From assembly GCA_002162685.1 (NCBI GenBank), contig MAAQ01000008.1, positions 62,001 to 126,000 of the forward strand: DNA of 64,000 nt. The letters run 5' to 3'. Shown one piece after another: positions 18,424 through 27,896 of this stretch; the stretch's first letter is position 1; each line of letters begins with the position of its first letter. Under the pieces are notes generated by a model that did no database searches, was not told the DNA's origin, and saw nothing but the letters and a program-made list of their open reading frames with translations. The stretch is from Flavobacteriales bacterium 33_180_T64. Lineage in GTDB: Bacteria; Bacteroidota; Bacteroidia; Flavobacteriales; Flavobacteriaceae. The position numbers were made by a program, and so were the translations under genes.

Positions 18424-18445
18424 TATGAATCAATTCGCTTTTTTT
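18408..18445. terminator. Terminator overlapping the pyrD stop codon
   Basis: A 17-bp stem with arms at 18408-18424 and 18429-18445 (core GCGAATTGAT) and the loop ATGA. The pyrD TGA (18421-18423) is within the left arm. A and T runs on both sides allow it to serve the convergent protease gene as well. Confidence 0.88.
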
Positions 18446-18461
18446 ATAGTTAAAAGGAGTG

Positions 18462-20207
18462 TTAATTTTTTATAAATGGTAGTGTATTAGAATGATTTCC
18501 TTTAGATATTTTCAGATAATAAACACCTTCACTAAAAGCGTTTGTTTGAATACTTAAATCTTGAGCTTGATGTATTCTCTTACTCATAATTACTTGACCA
18601 AGCATGTTATATATAGTATAAGTGTCTGGTAAATTGTTTGAGTTAGATAACTGTATGTTTAGGGTATTTTTAGTAGGATTAGGATATATTGAGATTGAAT
18701 TATTAGCAAAATAATCCTCAACACTTAGCACATCGTTTGCTAAATACACAATATTTCCGAAACCATAATCTCCACCACTTAATATTGTACTACCTTCTAT
18801 AGTTGTCAAATTAAAAGAGCCAAAGCCAGAAGCGCAACAAATACCATCACCAAAGCTGTCAATTATTTCAAAAGAATAACACTCATTTGTTGCTACAGTA
18901 AAGTTTTCTGTAAATGTTTGAAAATCATCTATTCCTTCTACATAAACAGGACTAGAATATAAAATAGTCCCACTACTATCTTTAAATTCCCATGAGGTTT
19001 CAGCTGGCCAATCATCTGTATTAAGTGTAAGAATAATTTCAGATGTAGAAATATCTTCTCCACCAATTTCAATATACTCTTGAAATACTTTTGTAAGCGA
19101 ACTAGAACCATTAAAAATGGTTAGTGTTACATCATATGCGCCTTCACCTGAATAAGTGTGAGATGGGTTTTGAGTTGTATAGTCTATAATATCATCACCA
19201 TCAACATCCCATTGCCAAAACGTTGCTCCAATACTATTATCGGTAAAATTAACATCTAAAGTATTACTACAATCTCTAGTGTAACTGGATGCAATATCTA
19301 CATTAAAACTAGGGCAAGCCATTACAGCTCTTGACGCTTGATATACACCATAAATACGAGCATATTGTTGAGGTGAGAATTCTGTACGACATACTTTACG
19401 AGAATATGACATAATATTTAATGGGTTTGGAGTAAATGCAGCTCCATTAGCATCTATAGCACTACCAGAATAAATACAAGAAGAAGATACGTTTCCACCA
19501 CCTAATTGTGGGTCTGCAGGCGTATCACAAATGAAATCACCATCTGTGCTACAGTTAGAACCATCAACTAACTCTGATGTTAGTGTACCATTAGTATTTC
19601 CGTGCGTATGAGATAAAGCAAAGAAATGTCCCATTTCATGTGGTAAAGTACTTCCATTTAATGCACAAGAGTTATTCATTAAAATAACTTCTGGTCCACC
19701 AGGAAAAAAGGCATAGCCACATAAACCACCTCCATCTGTAGTGCTTACAGTATTAGCGAAATAGATGTTAATTACATTATCAACATTGTTTACATTTGTT
19801 AATGCGTCTTGTTCATCTGTTGAGTAATCAAAATACGTAGTACTATCTATATAGTTTATACCATCACATAAAAAGAACTCTATAAAAGCATTGGCATAAT
19901 AGGTATTCATACTAGCTATAGCATTGTTTAATTGGGTTTCGCTTAAACCACCTGTTCCACTATCTGTTCTAATAATATGTGCTTTAATAGGAACAGAACT
20001 AATGGCAGTAGAAGAGCGTTGTAATGTTTTTTGGTAATAATCTTGTTCATATTGTCTTATTTGAGGCAATAAGTCTTGAAAGTATTTTTCTGATTCTGCT
20101 GTTGCAACAGTACCACATTGTGGTTCATGCTGAGCTGAAATAAAAGAAATTGAACAAAATACAGTTAATATAAAAAGTGTTTTTTTAATAAAGGCTCCTC
20201 GTTTCAT
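18462..20207 (-). CDS. Secreted M43 (pappalysin-like) metalloprotease with PKD and type IX sorting domains
   Basis: A 581-residue secreted protease. A signal peptide ends near residue 25 (SFISAQ). The zinc site is HEMGHFFALSH (His190, Glu191, His194, His200), with Ala where metzincins usually have Gly, and a Met-turn NIMSYS follows. A PKD-like domain (FWQWDVDGDD, NPSHTYSGEGAYDVTLTIFN) and a carbohydrate-binding-like part with DSFGDGICC come next. The last about 70 residues (SIYPNPTKNTLNIQ to the end) are a type A type IX sorting domain. It probably degrades extracellular protein. Confidence 0.92.
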   Translation of the reverse strand: MKRGAFIKKTLFILTVFCSISFISAQHEPQCGTVATAESEKYFQDLLPQIRQYEQDYYQKTLQRSSTAISSVPIKAHIIRTDSGTGGLSETQLNNAIASMNTYYANAFIEFFLCDGINYIDSTTYFDYSTDEQDALTNVNNVDNVINIYFANTVSTTDGGGLCGYAFFPGGPEVILMNNSCALNGSTLPHEMGHFFALSHTHGNTNGTLTSELVDGSNCSTDGDFICDTPADPQLGGGNVSSSCIYSGSAIDANGAAFTPNPLNIMSYSRKVCRTEFSPQQYARIYGVYQASRAVMACPSFNVDIASSYTRDCSNTLDVNFTDNSIGATFWQWDVDGDDIIDYTTQNPSHTYSGEGAYDVTLTIFNGSSSLTKVFQEYIEIGGEDISTSEIILTLNTDDWPAETSWEFKDSSGTILYSSPVYVEGIDDFQTFTENFTVATNECYSFEIIDSFGDGICCASGFGSFNLTTIEGSTILSGGDYGFGNIVYLANDVLSVEDYFANNSISIYPNPTKNTLNIQLSNSNNLPDTYTIYNMLGQVIMSKRIHQAQDLSIQTNAFSEGVYYLKISKGNHSNTLPFIKN

Positions 20208-20293
20208 AACAAAATATGTAGGTTTAATTTAGGATGTAAACTTATTGAAAAATCGATTTAACACCTAATTTCTAGACGAAATACAGGTTAACT

Positions 20294-21244
20294 TTAGTTG
20301 ATTACGAGCTTCTTTGTAGATTGAGAACCATCTTGAAGCACCATTCTAACTAAATAAATTCCCTTATTTAATGATGTTAAATTGTAATTAATTTGATTTT
20401 TAGAATTTTTGTTTTCAATTCTAGCAACTTCTTTTCCCAACACATCATATACAAATGCTTGTTTGAGTGAATTTGCACTTGAAGTATTAATAGTAATTAT
20501 CCCGTTAGAAGGATTAGGGTATAATAAGGCTTGATTTGCATTGTGTTCATCAATACTAAGGACTTGATTTAATGAGATTGTCATTGTACCAATTGGTTTT
20601 GCATTAAATGGACCTTCATTTATTAAAACAGAAATAGGTTCAAAATTTGGTACAGTTACCTGATTGGCAGCAGTATATGTTGTGCCACTATCTGTGCCAG
20701 CATCATAGGGGAATAATTGTAATATTATTTCATTTTTCCATGTATTCCCATCTCTTAGATTAATGCTATTTATAGCAATCATCCAATCTGGACTTGGAGC
20801 AATCATAGCCACCAAACTTAATAAAGGATAATCTGAGTTTACTACAACATTACTAAGCGTTGCAGAACTGATAGCTGCAAACGGAGAGAAGCTTTGTTGT
20901 AACCATTGGTCTGCATTTTCATTTGTGATTTGAGTATTAACTTCTGTCATTAATGCATCGTTATTCCCAAGTTCAGCAACATCTTTAATACCAGTAGAAG
21001 CTAATGTTCCCATTTCTACCATAGTGTAATTACTATTATGAGTTGTACCGACTAAGTTAGACCAATGTGCATTTCCTGGAATGGCTATAGTGCTATTACC
21101 TTTAATAGGATCAATGATTTCATTCTCCCAATCACTAGTAAATGTGATATTGTAACTTGCTGTAGACTGAGCAAAAGCTAATGTTCCAAAAAGAACTAAT
21201 GCTAAAAAGATTAATGATTTTAAAGTCAAAGTAATTTTTTTCAT
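20294..21244 (-). CDS. Spondin-domain protein with type IX sorting domain
   Basis: A 316-residue secreted protein. The start at 21244 is chosen because the upstream ATG (21292) adds 16 residues before a good signal peptide that ends at LAFAQ. The body matches the spondin N-terminal domain: YNITFTSDWENE, HWSNLVGTTHN and the diagnostic PSPDWMIAINSINLRDG. The last about 75 residues (LLYPNPSNGIITINTS onward) are a type A type IX sorting domain. Spondin domains occur in bacterial surface proteins of unknown role. It is next to a secreted M43 protease in the same direction. Confidence 0.9.
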   Translation of the reverse strand: MKKITLTLKSLIFLALVLFGTLAFAQSTASYNITFTSDWENEIIDPIKGNSTIAIPGNAHWSNLVGTTHNSNYTMVEMGTLASTGIKDVAELGNNDALMTEVNTQITNENADQWLQQSFSPFAAISSATLSNVVVNSDYPLLSLVAMIAPSPDWMIAINSINLRDGNTWKNEIILQLFPYDAGTDSGTTYTAANQVTVPNFEPISVLINEGPFNAKPIGTMTISLNQVLSIDEHNANQALLYPNPSNGIITINTSSANSLKQAFVYDVLGKEVARIENKNSKNQINYNLTSLNKGIYLVRMVLQDGSQSTKKLVIN

Positions 21245-21325
21245 TTCGCAGAAGATTAGTTTTGAGTTTATTAAGTCGTAAGTAGATAGCAATTGCTTAC
21301 ATTATTTTTATAAAAAATAACGATA

Positions 21326-21710
21326 ATGAATTACGATCTTCTCATAATCATTTGTTATTGTGACTTCTGTGCTTGCTATTTTCTCAGAGTCAGATAATAT
21401 ATATGTGTTAATGCAAAGTATTGTAAATAGTAAAAAGTATGGATTGGCAACTGTAGTAAGACTCATGACAAGTTGTTTAGTACATACTAGTTTGATGACT
21501 TTTGGTATGTCTGCAGTGATAAATTTTTAAATTAAGTTATTGGGAGCGTTATATCTGTTGTACTTGGCTTATAAGGTCTTTATGTCTAAAGCAGAATTGA
21601 GTTTGAATGCTGATAATATTCCTAAGAAAAGCTTATCTCAGCTTTTCAAACAAGGGCTTTTAAGTTCTATTCAAAATTTGCTTTCGCAGTATATTCTTTA
21701 TTATCTTTGA
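21326..21710 (+). pseudogene. Decayed LysE/RhtB family amino-acid exporter
   Basis: The remnant starts at ATG 21326 (MNYDLLI), shifts frame near 21348, then reads SFVIVTSVLAIFSESDNIYVL. This matches the LysE start, with SESDNIYVL in place of PGPDNIYVL. It continues with IVNSKKYGLATV, CLVHTSLMTFGMSAV, an in-frame TAA at 21528-21530, then IKLLGALYLLYLAYKVFMSK and LFKQGLLSSIQN, ending at TGA 21708. About 127 codons remain of the usual 200 or more; the C-terminal helices are deleted. The gene once exported amino acids or similar solutes and is now non-functional. The 3' end overlaps the promoter of the next gene. Confidence 0.85.
21677..21709 (+). promoter_or_regulatory. Promoter of the HMG-CoA lyase gene
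   Basis: TTTG at 21677-21680 and TATCTTTG at 21702-21709 are 21 bases apart. The ATG begins 6 bases after the -7 box, so the transcript probably has no, or almost no, 5' leader. The promoter lies within the LysE remnant. Confidence 0.65.
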
Positions 21711-21715
21711 ACACA

Positions 21716-22579
21716 ATGAACAAAGCACTTAAAATAATAGAATGCCCTCGTGATGCTATGCAAGGGATTAAAGACTTTATACCAACGGAAAAGAAAGTGC
21801 AATATATCCAGTCCTTACTTAGAGTAGGCTTTGATACTATTGATTTTGGAAGTTTTGTGTCACCAAAAGCGATTCCGCAAATGGTAGATACAACTGAAGT
21901 TTTATCCCAACTTGATTTGAGTAAAACAACGAGTAAACTTCTAGCAATTATTGCCAATACGAGAGGAGCTATTGACGCTTGCAAGCACCCAGAAATAGAT
22001 TATTTGGGGTATCCGTTTTCCATATCTGAAAATTTTCAAATGCGTAATACGCATAAAACAATTGCGCAATCTGTAGTGACGCTTTCTGAAATTTTAGAAA
22101 TTGCGAATACGCATAATAAAGAAGTTGTAGTTTATATTTCTATGGGATTTGGAAACCCTTATGGAGATCCATGGAATGTTGATATTGTTGGTGAATGGAC
22201 AGAAAGACTCAGTAAAATGGGAGTAAAAATTCTTTCGTTAAGCGATACTATTGGAAGCTCAAGCCCAGAAAGTATTAATTACTTATTTTCTAACCTCATA
22301 CCTAAATATACAGCGATAGAATTTGGCGCACATTTGCACACTACACCAACAACTTGGTTTGAAAAAGTAGATGCAGCATATAATGCAGGATGCATGCGTT
22401 TTGATGGAGCAATTCAAGGATTTGGTGGTTGCCCAATGGCAAAAGATGAGCTTACAGGTAACATGCCTACTGAAAAACTACTATCGTATTTTACATCTAA
22501 TAAAAATAACAATCTCAAAGCGATGAGTTTTGAGAGTGCGTATAACGAAGCGACTAAGGTTTTTACACAATACCATTAA
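21716..22579 (+). CDS. Hydroxymethylglutaryl-CoA lyase
   Basis: A 287-residue TIM-barrel enzyme of the HMGL-like family. The start KIIECPRDAMQGIKDFIPTEKKVQYI carries the metal and substrate residues of the family (Arg-Asp pair), and FDGAIQGFGGCPMAKDELTGNMPTE is the catalytic cysteine loop and C-terminal signature. It cleaves HMG-CoA to acetoacetate and acetyl-CoA in leucine breakdown, which fits the leucine dehydrogenase elsewhere in the window. ATG 21716 is preferred to an upstream in-frame TTG at 21707 that lies inside the -7 box. Confidence 0.9.
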   Translation: MNKALKIIECPRDAMQGIKDFIPTEKKVQYIQSLLRVGFDTIDFGSFVSPKAIPQMVDTTEVLSQLDLSKTTSKLLAIIANTRGAIDACKHPEIDYLGYPFSISENFQMRNTHKTIAQSVVTLSEILEIANTHNKEVVVYISMGFGNPYGDPWNVDIVGEWTERLSKMGVKILSLSDTIGSSSPESINYLFSNLIPKYTAIEFGAHLHTTPTTWFEKVDAAYNAGCMRFDGAIQGFGGCPMAKDELTGNMPTEKLLSYFTSNKNNNLKAMSFESAYNEATKVFTQYH

Positions 22580-22616
22580 AAGAAAACCCCTTGCCATTAG
22601 CAAGGGGTTTTCTTTT
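22578..22616. terminator. Strong terminator after HMG-CoA lyase
   Basis: A perfect 17-bp stem (22578-22594 and 22600-22616; core GAAAACCCCTTGC) with loop CATTA. The left arm begins within the last bases of the stop codon. A and T runs on both sides make it usable from either direction, including the HmuY gene. Confidence 0.92.
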
Positions 22617-22646
22617 AATGGTTTAATCTAAAGGAGATTTTCCATA

Positions 22647-23285
22647 TTAAAATGTGGTTACATTTGTGTTTGGTTGGTAAACATAATTGAACGTGAAATA
22701 TGGGGTTGCGTCTGTAAAGGCATCTGGATTTGCAGGTGCATTTTCGTAATAGCTTAAAATTTCAACTTTTGCATATAACCCATTACGTGTTTTAAATACC
22801 AATATTTTGCCTGGTATAGGTGTAATTAAATGTGTTGGAGGACCTGCATAAGTATACCATCCATTACCACTTCCACTAGGAATTGCATATCCTACATCAG
22901 AATCTTGTGTAAATAATGATGTATCAACATCAGTAACAGATCCTATTGTGCCATTAGCAATATAAACTCCAGCATCACCTGTTCGGTTTGGCTCATCTAT
23001 AGTTCCTAATGTTGTTCCTCCATTTATAATGATTGAAGTACCTCTAAAAGCAATATCCCAATCTGTATCACTTGTTGTTGTTTGACCAGTTGTAAAATCA
23101 AATTTTGTAAACTCGCCAGAGATAGGTTGACCTTGGCCTCCAGATTGTGGTGCATGTAAGTTAGAGATCGTTTCTGTCTCTATTTCTAATAAAGATGCTG
23201 TGTTGTCATCATCATTACTACAAGAATAGAAGCTTATACATAATAGTGTTGCTACTAATAATTGAATTGTTTTCATTGTTTTCAT
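22647..23285 (-). CDS. HmuY-like haem-binding lipoprotein
   Basis: A 212-residue lipoprotein with signal peptide ending in ISFYSC followed by SNDDD. The fold signature of HmuY is seen in GEFTKFDFTTGQ, the Trp-Asp pair SDTDWDIAFRGTSIIING and the later KILVFKTRNGLYAKVEILSYY. HmuY proteins of Bacteroidetes bind haem at the cell surface and pass it to a TonB receptor. The receptor gene lies 18 bases upstream in the same operon, which supports this role. The haem ligands cannot be identified by reading. Met1 or Met4 may be the start. Confidence 0.88.
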   Translation of the reverse strand: MKTMKTIQLLVATLLCISFYSCSNDDDNTASLLEIETETISNLHAPQSGGQGQPISGEFTKFDFTTGQTTTSDTDWDIAFRGTSIIINGGTTLGTIDEPNRTGDAGVYIANGTIGSVTDVDTSLFTQDSDVGYAIPSGSGNGWYTYAGPPTHLITPIPGKILVFKTRNGLYAKVEILSYYENAPANPDAFTDATPYFTFNYVYQPNTNVTTF

Positions 23286-23303
23286 TGTATTTGTGTTTAA
23301 GTA

Positions 23304-25388
23304 TTAAAATTGAATATTAAGTTTTCCGTATATAAGTCGTCCAGCAATATTGCTGATATTTTGTGTGTCTTTAAAATTGAAGATGTTATCAACTCCAAAG
23401 CCTAATTGATAGTTTTTATAAAATGTTTTGTTGATGGCAAAATCTATAATTGCATATCCATCTACGAAGTCATCATAAGTATCTAAATAACCATTTCCAT
23501 TAGAGTCTAATAAGCCATATTCACTACGGTATGTTGCTCTTATGTTAGCATCTAGCTTGTATTTAGGAATATTATAAAACACTTTTAGATTGGCCATATG
23601 GCGTGAACGATTATACAAGCCAAAATAATCGTCTTTATCTAGTTGAAAAGAAGGCGAACTGGGTGTTTCTCTGGCAAATACTTCACCATTTTTAAATGCC
23701 TTTTCGGCAGTTTTATCTTTAGCGTATAGTAATTGATATCCAGCAGATATTTTTAATTGATTATTAGGTTTCCAAGTAGAATTTAATTCTAATCCTTGTG
23801 TATAGACTTTATTGATGTTGTAATAGCTAAATACATTTTGACCATTTGTTTTATTGGCTATAATACGCGTATCAATTAAATCATCTATTGTATTTCTAAA
23901 TGCATTAATACTGAGTTTAATTGTTGAAGTTACTTTATAATCAGTTCCAATATTTACTGAAATAGAATTTTCAGGATTCAATTGGTTTTCAAATTCTGAA
24001 ATTGGAACAATGATATTTGCAATTTGACCTTGTGCTTCCAAATCAGGTATTGCCGTTGAAACAGCATTATAACCTAAAACAGTATATCCTACAGTAGCAT
24101 TGGTAAAGTCGAAATATAATTGTCTGAAATCGGGTGCTTTATACCCATAACCCACAGAGCCTTTAAGTGCTAATTTCTCAGTTAACTCATATCTTAAAGC
24201 AGCTTTTGGACTAAATTGTGATTTGTACTTACTATGATTATCAAATCGAGTACCTAATAAAATATTTAATTTTTCAGTTGGATTGCCATCATATTGAAGA
24301 TATATATATGGCGAATTAAAAACAGGCTCTTTACTAAAATCGGTTCGCTTTAGAGTTTCGTGAGTGACTCCAATTCCTGCTATAAAATTGTTATTGCTAT
24401 TTAGATTATAAGTTGTTCTAAATTCAGGTTTAATCAATAATTGATTAAAGAGACTATTGCTAAAACGTGATCCATTAATTTCATTGAGGTATTCTTTAGC
24501 TTTATAGCGTGATGCATAAAACTCTAAATAACTGTTCCATTTTTTATTATGTCTATGTTTTAATTGTATGTGTGAGTTCCATTCGTTGATATCACTTTCT
24601 CCTTTAAGAGTTTCTGTAGCTACTACATCTTGATTTTGAGTGTAATATCTTCCAGAGATAAATAGGTTAGTATCATCTGAAAAATTATAAGTAAACGTTG
24701 TATTAAAGGTGTAATTACTAAAAGGATCTACTGTATTTAGATTGTCGTTTTCGTTTAGATCATAACCATTGCTACTATATCTATTAATAAAAGTATTAAT
24801 GCCAAATTTGTTTTTTTTATAATTGACTGCTGCACTTAAATCATTAGTATTAAAGCTTCCAAGTCTATTATTAATACGACCATTAAATCCTATTTGAGGT
24901 TTTTCAATTATAATATTGATAACACCACCAAGAGCTTCACTTCCATATAAGCTTGAAGAAGCTCCTTTTACAATTTCTATTTGTTTGATGTTACTAACTG
25001 TAATTCGACTTAGATCTAATGTTCCAGCTGAACGACCAATTAAAGGAACTCCATTAACAAGAATTAATGTATGTTGAGAGTCTAAACCTTGTAATTGAAT
25101 CCCTTCGCCACCACCAAAATCTGGTATAGTAATTAAACCTGTTTGCTCGTTTAATATGTCACTTAACCGAATTGAATTAGAGCGTTTTAAGTCTTTTTTA
25201 CTTACAATTTGTACAGGCAAGGGGAGTGATGATAATTGGCGTATTGTGCGTGTTGCTGTAATGATAACTTCATTTAAGTTTTCTGTTTTTGTAGAATCTT
25301 TCTTAATGGCTTTTGTTTCCTGAGAAAAAGTATATGTCAGAAAAAAAAATGCAAAATAAATGCTTAAATATTTTTTATTTAGACTCAT
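23304..25388 (-). CDS. TonB-dependent receptor, HmuR-type (haem/iron)
   Basis: A 694-residue outer-membrane receptor of complete length. A signal peptide ends near residue 22 (YTFSQ). The TonB box lies in LNEVIITATR, followed by the plug domain (PVQIVSKKDLKR, EGIQLQGLDSQHTLILVNGVPLIGR, EIVKGASSSLYGSEALGGVINII) and a 22-strand barrel ending in GRLIYGKLNIQF with the terminal Phe. It is the first gene of a leftward operon with the HmuY-like lipoprotein, so haem or haem-protein is the likely substrate. Its promoter overlaps the 23-bp dyad at 25418-25440, suggesting iron control. Confidence 0.93.
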   Translation of the reverse strand: MSLNKKYLSIYFAFFFLTYTFSQETKAIKKDSTKTENLNEVIITATRTIRQLSSLPLPVQIVSKKDLKRSNSIRLSDILNEQTGLITIPDFGGGEGIQLQGLDSQHTLILVNGVPLIGRSAGTLDLSRITVSNIKQIEIVKGASSSLYGSEALGGVINIIIEKPQIGFNGRINNRLGSFNTNDLSAAVNYKKNKFGINTFINRYSSNGYDLNENDNLNTVDPFSNYTFNTTFTYNFSDDTNLFISGRYYTQNQDVVATETLKGESDINEWNSHIQLKHRHNKKWNSYLEFYASRYKAKEYLNEINGSRFSNSLFNQLLIKPEFRTTYNLNSNNNFIAGIGVTHETLKRTDFSKEPVFNSPYIYLQYDGNPTEKLNILLGTRFDNHSKYKSQFSPKAALRYELTEKLALKGSVGYGYKAPDFRQLYFDFTNATVGYTVLGYNAVSTAIPDLEAQGQIANIIVPISEFENQLNPENSISVNIGTDYKVTSTIKLSINAFRNTIDDLIDTRIIANKTNGQNVFSYYNINKVYTQGLELNSTWKPNNQLKISAGYQLLYAKDKTAEKAFKNGEVFARETPSSPSFQLDKDDYFGLYNRSRHMANLKVFYNIPKYKLDANIRATYRSEYGLLDSNGNGYLDTYDDFVDGYAIIDFAINKTFYKNYQLGFGVDNIFNFKDTQNISNIAGRLIYGKLNIQF

Positions 25389-25405
25389 TCTTAATTAATT
25401 TGCTG

Positions 25406-25440
25406 CAAATATATAAGTTATTTTAATTCAATCTAAATAA
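25406..25440 (-). promoter_or_regulatory. Receptor promoter with 23-bp dyad, shared by two divergent operons
   Basis: On the minus strand a -7 box TATATTTG lies at 25413-25406. Upstream of it, 25418-25440 is a 23-bp dyad with left arm TTATTTTAA and right arm TCTAAATAA around a 5-base centre. Two other sites of the same length and arms lie at 30963-30985 and 31036-31058. The position covers the -33 region of the receptor promoter and is 41 bases upstream of the rightward DUF6607 start. Binding by an iron-responsive repressor is inferred. Confidence 0.65.
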
Positions 25441-25480
25441 GAATAAACTTTTTTAAAAAAAATAATTTCAATTAATTATC

Positions 25481-26386
25481 ATGAAAAAAAATCTAGTATT
25501 TCCATTAATTTTTTTAGCATTTTCATTTGTAATAAATGCTCAAAGCAAAAAAAAACAAGATCAAAATGCCATAAAAGAAATGTGTGGTTGTTTTGAAGTT
25601 ACCTTCAATTTTGCAGAGACTTTTTCTTATAACCAAGACTCGCTTTATAAACCCTCAAAAACAAAAACAGACAAAGGGTTAGAGTGGGCGCAATTAGTAG
25701 TAGATGAAAAGAATAAAATTTCTATTCAACATTTATTACAAGTAGGGAATCCATCAGATCCATACATTGTTAAGCATTGGCGTCAAGATTGGTTGTATGA
25801 GAATGTCGATTTTTACATGTTTAATGGAGATAATTCTTGGGGTTTTGAAAATAAACCACAAAAAGATATTGATGGCCAATGGACTCAAAAAGTATATCAA
25901 GTAGATGATAGTCCGCGTTATGAAGGTTCGGCAACTTGGGTTCATGTAGATGGAAAAAGCTTTTGGGAAAATACAACAACAGCACCATTACCAAGACGAG
26001 AATACACCAAGCGAAGTGATTATAATGTTACTCTAAGAGGAAACCGACATGAGATTGTAAATGGCGGTTGGGTTCATGATCAGGATAATGCTAAGATTGT
26101 AAGAGAGCAAGGTGTTGAAGATGTGATTATAGCTAAGGAAAAAGGTTATAATACGTATAAAAAAGTAGCCAATAGTCGTTGCCAAGGAGCAATTGATTGG
26201 TGGAGTAAACATCACGAAAAATGGGCTGTTGTTAGAGCAAAATGGGATGAGGTTTATTTGAGAAATCAAGACTTATTATTAGAGACTAAAGTTGATAACA
26301 AATTACTTTATAAGTATTTGTTTGCAGAAGAAATGACAGATGAGACAGCAATTAATACAGTTATAGAGTCTTTTGTAAAAAAGTAA
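25481..26386 (+). CDS. Exported DUF6607-like protein of the iron locus
   Basis: A 301-residue protein with a signal peptide ending at VINAQ. The mature part starts with a conserved Cys pair (MCGCFEVTFNFAETF) and is rich in Trp and aromatic residues (WRQDWLYENVDFYMF, GQWTQKVYQVDDSPRYEGSATWVH). It resembles the Bacteroidetes family DUF6607, whose function is unknown. It is the first gene of a rightward operon running to 30960 with DUF2271 and the PepSY-flavoreductase gene, and it is divergent from the haem receptor. A periplasmic or outer-membrane role in iron or haem handling is inference from context. Confidence 0.7.
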   Translation: MKKNLVFPLIFLAFSFVINAQSKKKQDQNAIKEMCGCFEVTFNFAETFSYNQDSLYKPSKTKTDKGLEWAQLVVDEKNKISIQHLLQVGNPSDPYIVKHWRQDWLYENVDFYMFNGDNSWGFENKPQKDIDGQWTQKVYQVDDSPRYEGSATWVHVDGKSFWENTTTAPLPRREYTKRSDYNVTLRGNRHEIVNGGWVHDQDNAKIVREQGVEDVIIAKEKGYNTYKKVANSRCQGAIDWWSKHHEKWAVVRAKWDEVYLRNQDLLLETKVDNKLLYKYLFAEEMTDETAINTVIESFVKK

Positions 26387-26389
26387 ACT

Positions 26390-27892
26390 ATGAGAGTAAT
26401 TAAATATGTAATCGCTTTTTTTGTTTGTCTTATTTCGACATCCTTTTTTGCGCAAGAGTCTAATGTTTTTTTAGATAGAGCATTTTGGAAAGAGAACCCT
26501 TCAATAGAGACCATTCAAAAGCATATAAATTTAGGAAATGATCCTTCAGAGTTAAATCAACATGCTTTTGATGCGGTGTCATACGCTTTGTTAGAAAAAG
26601 TAGATAATGAAACGATACAGTTTTTGTTATTAAAACCAGGAAATGGAGTCAATAAAATTACTCACGATGGTAGAACTTATATTTTTTGGGCAGCTTATAA
26701 AGATAATCTTGAAATGATGGAATATCTAGTAAATAAAGGCGCAAAAACAGATATTATTGATAGTCATGGATATTCATTATTAAACTTCGCTGCAGTTACT
26801 GGGCAGTTAAATGCAAAACTGTATGATTTCTGTATTGAAAATGGTTCTAAGCTTTCCGAAGAAACAAATCACAATGGTGCAAATTCACTTTTATTACTAG
26901 CACCATTTATAAAAGAGATTAAAACTATAGACTATTTTATATCGAAAGGAATGGATATGAGAAGTACAGATAATAATGGGAATGGTATTTTTAACTATGC
27001 TACTAAAGGCGGTAATATAGATTTATTAAAAACATTAATTGCTAAAGATGTACCTCATAAAAGCTTAAATAAAAATGGAGGTAATACGATGTTATTTGCT
27101 AGTCAAGGTACACGACGTTATCAAAATACATTGGCCATGTACCAGTTTTTGGAAAGTTTAGGCGTTAAAGCCAATGTGACAACAAATAATAATGGTAGAA
27201 ACCCATTGCATGCTATTGCTTTTGAAAATGAAAATTTAGAAGTTTTTAATTTTTTTATTGAAAGGGGTGTTGATGTAAATCAACAGGATGAGAATGGAAA
27301 TTCTCCCTTTATGAATGCAGCGAATAGTAATAATTTAAGCGTTGTAAATTACCTTTCTACCTATGTAAAAAATATCAATTCAAAGACTAAAAATGGGCAT
27401 TCTGCATTAACAATGGCTGTGAATAGAAACTCAGTAGATGTTGTTAAATTTCTTTTAGAAAAAGGCGCAGATATTAAGGAGAAAGATGCCGAAGGGAATA
27501 CATTAGCCTATTATTTACTCAATACATTTAAAACAAATGCACCAGAAGTCTTTGAAGCGAAATTAAAATTATTAAAAACAAATGGGTTAGTTCTAAATAC
27601 AATTCAAAGTGATGGTAATACATTGATACATCTTGCCGTTCAAAAAAATAAGTTAGCCTTACTTAAAACTTTAAAGCCGTTTCATATAGATGTGAATGCA
27701 AAAAACAATGACGGTTTATCTGCATTGCAAATTGCTGCAATGAAATCTAAAACGAAAGCGATTTTAGAATATTTGATTTTAATTGGAGCCGATAAAATGG
27801 TGAAAACTGAGTTTGATGAGTCGGTATACGATTTGGCTAAAGAAAATGAATTACTGAAACTAAACAATATTGATATTAACTTTTTAAAATAA
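26390..27892 (+). CDS. Exported ankyrin-repeat protein
   Basis: A 500-residue protein with a signal peptide ending at SFFAQ. It is followed by about ten ankyrin-type repeats of 33-36 residues; clear units include DGRTYIFWAAYKDNLEMMEY, NGHSALTMAVNRNSVDVVKF and DGLSALQIAAMKSKTKAILEY. Ankyrin solenoids bind proteins; an exported one between DUF6607 and DUF2271 genes, 3 bases from the former and 4 from the latter, probably acts as a periplasmic scaffold of the iron locus. Its partners are unknown. Confidence 0.85.
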   Translation: MRVIKYVIAFFVCLISTSFFAQESNVFLDRAFWKENPSIETIQKHINLGNDPSELNQHAFDAVSYALLEKVDNETIQFLLLKPGNGVNKITHDGRTYIFWAAYKDNLEMMEYLVNKGAKTDIIDSHGYSLLNFAAVTGQLNAKLYDFCIENGSKLSEETNHNGANSLLLLAPFIKEIKTIDYFISKGMDMRSTDNNGNGIFNYATKGGNIDLLKTLIAKDVPHKSLNKNGGNTMLFASQGTRRYQNTLAMYQFLESLGVKANVTTNNNGRNPLHAIAFENENLEVFNFFIERGVDVNQQDENGNSPFMNAANSNNLSVVNYLSTYVKNINSKTKNGHSALTMAVNRNSVDVVKFLLEKGADIKEKDAEGNTLAYYLLNTFKTNAPEVFEAKLKLLKTNGLVLNTIQSDGNTLIHLAVQKNKLALLKTLKPFHIDVNAKNNDGLSALQIAAMKSKTKAILEYLILIGADKMVKTEFDESVYDLAKENELLKLNNIDINFLK

Positions 27893-27896
27893 GATA

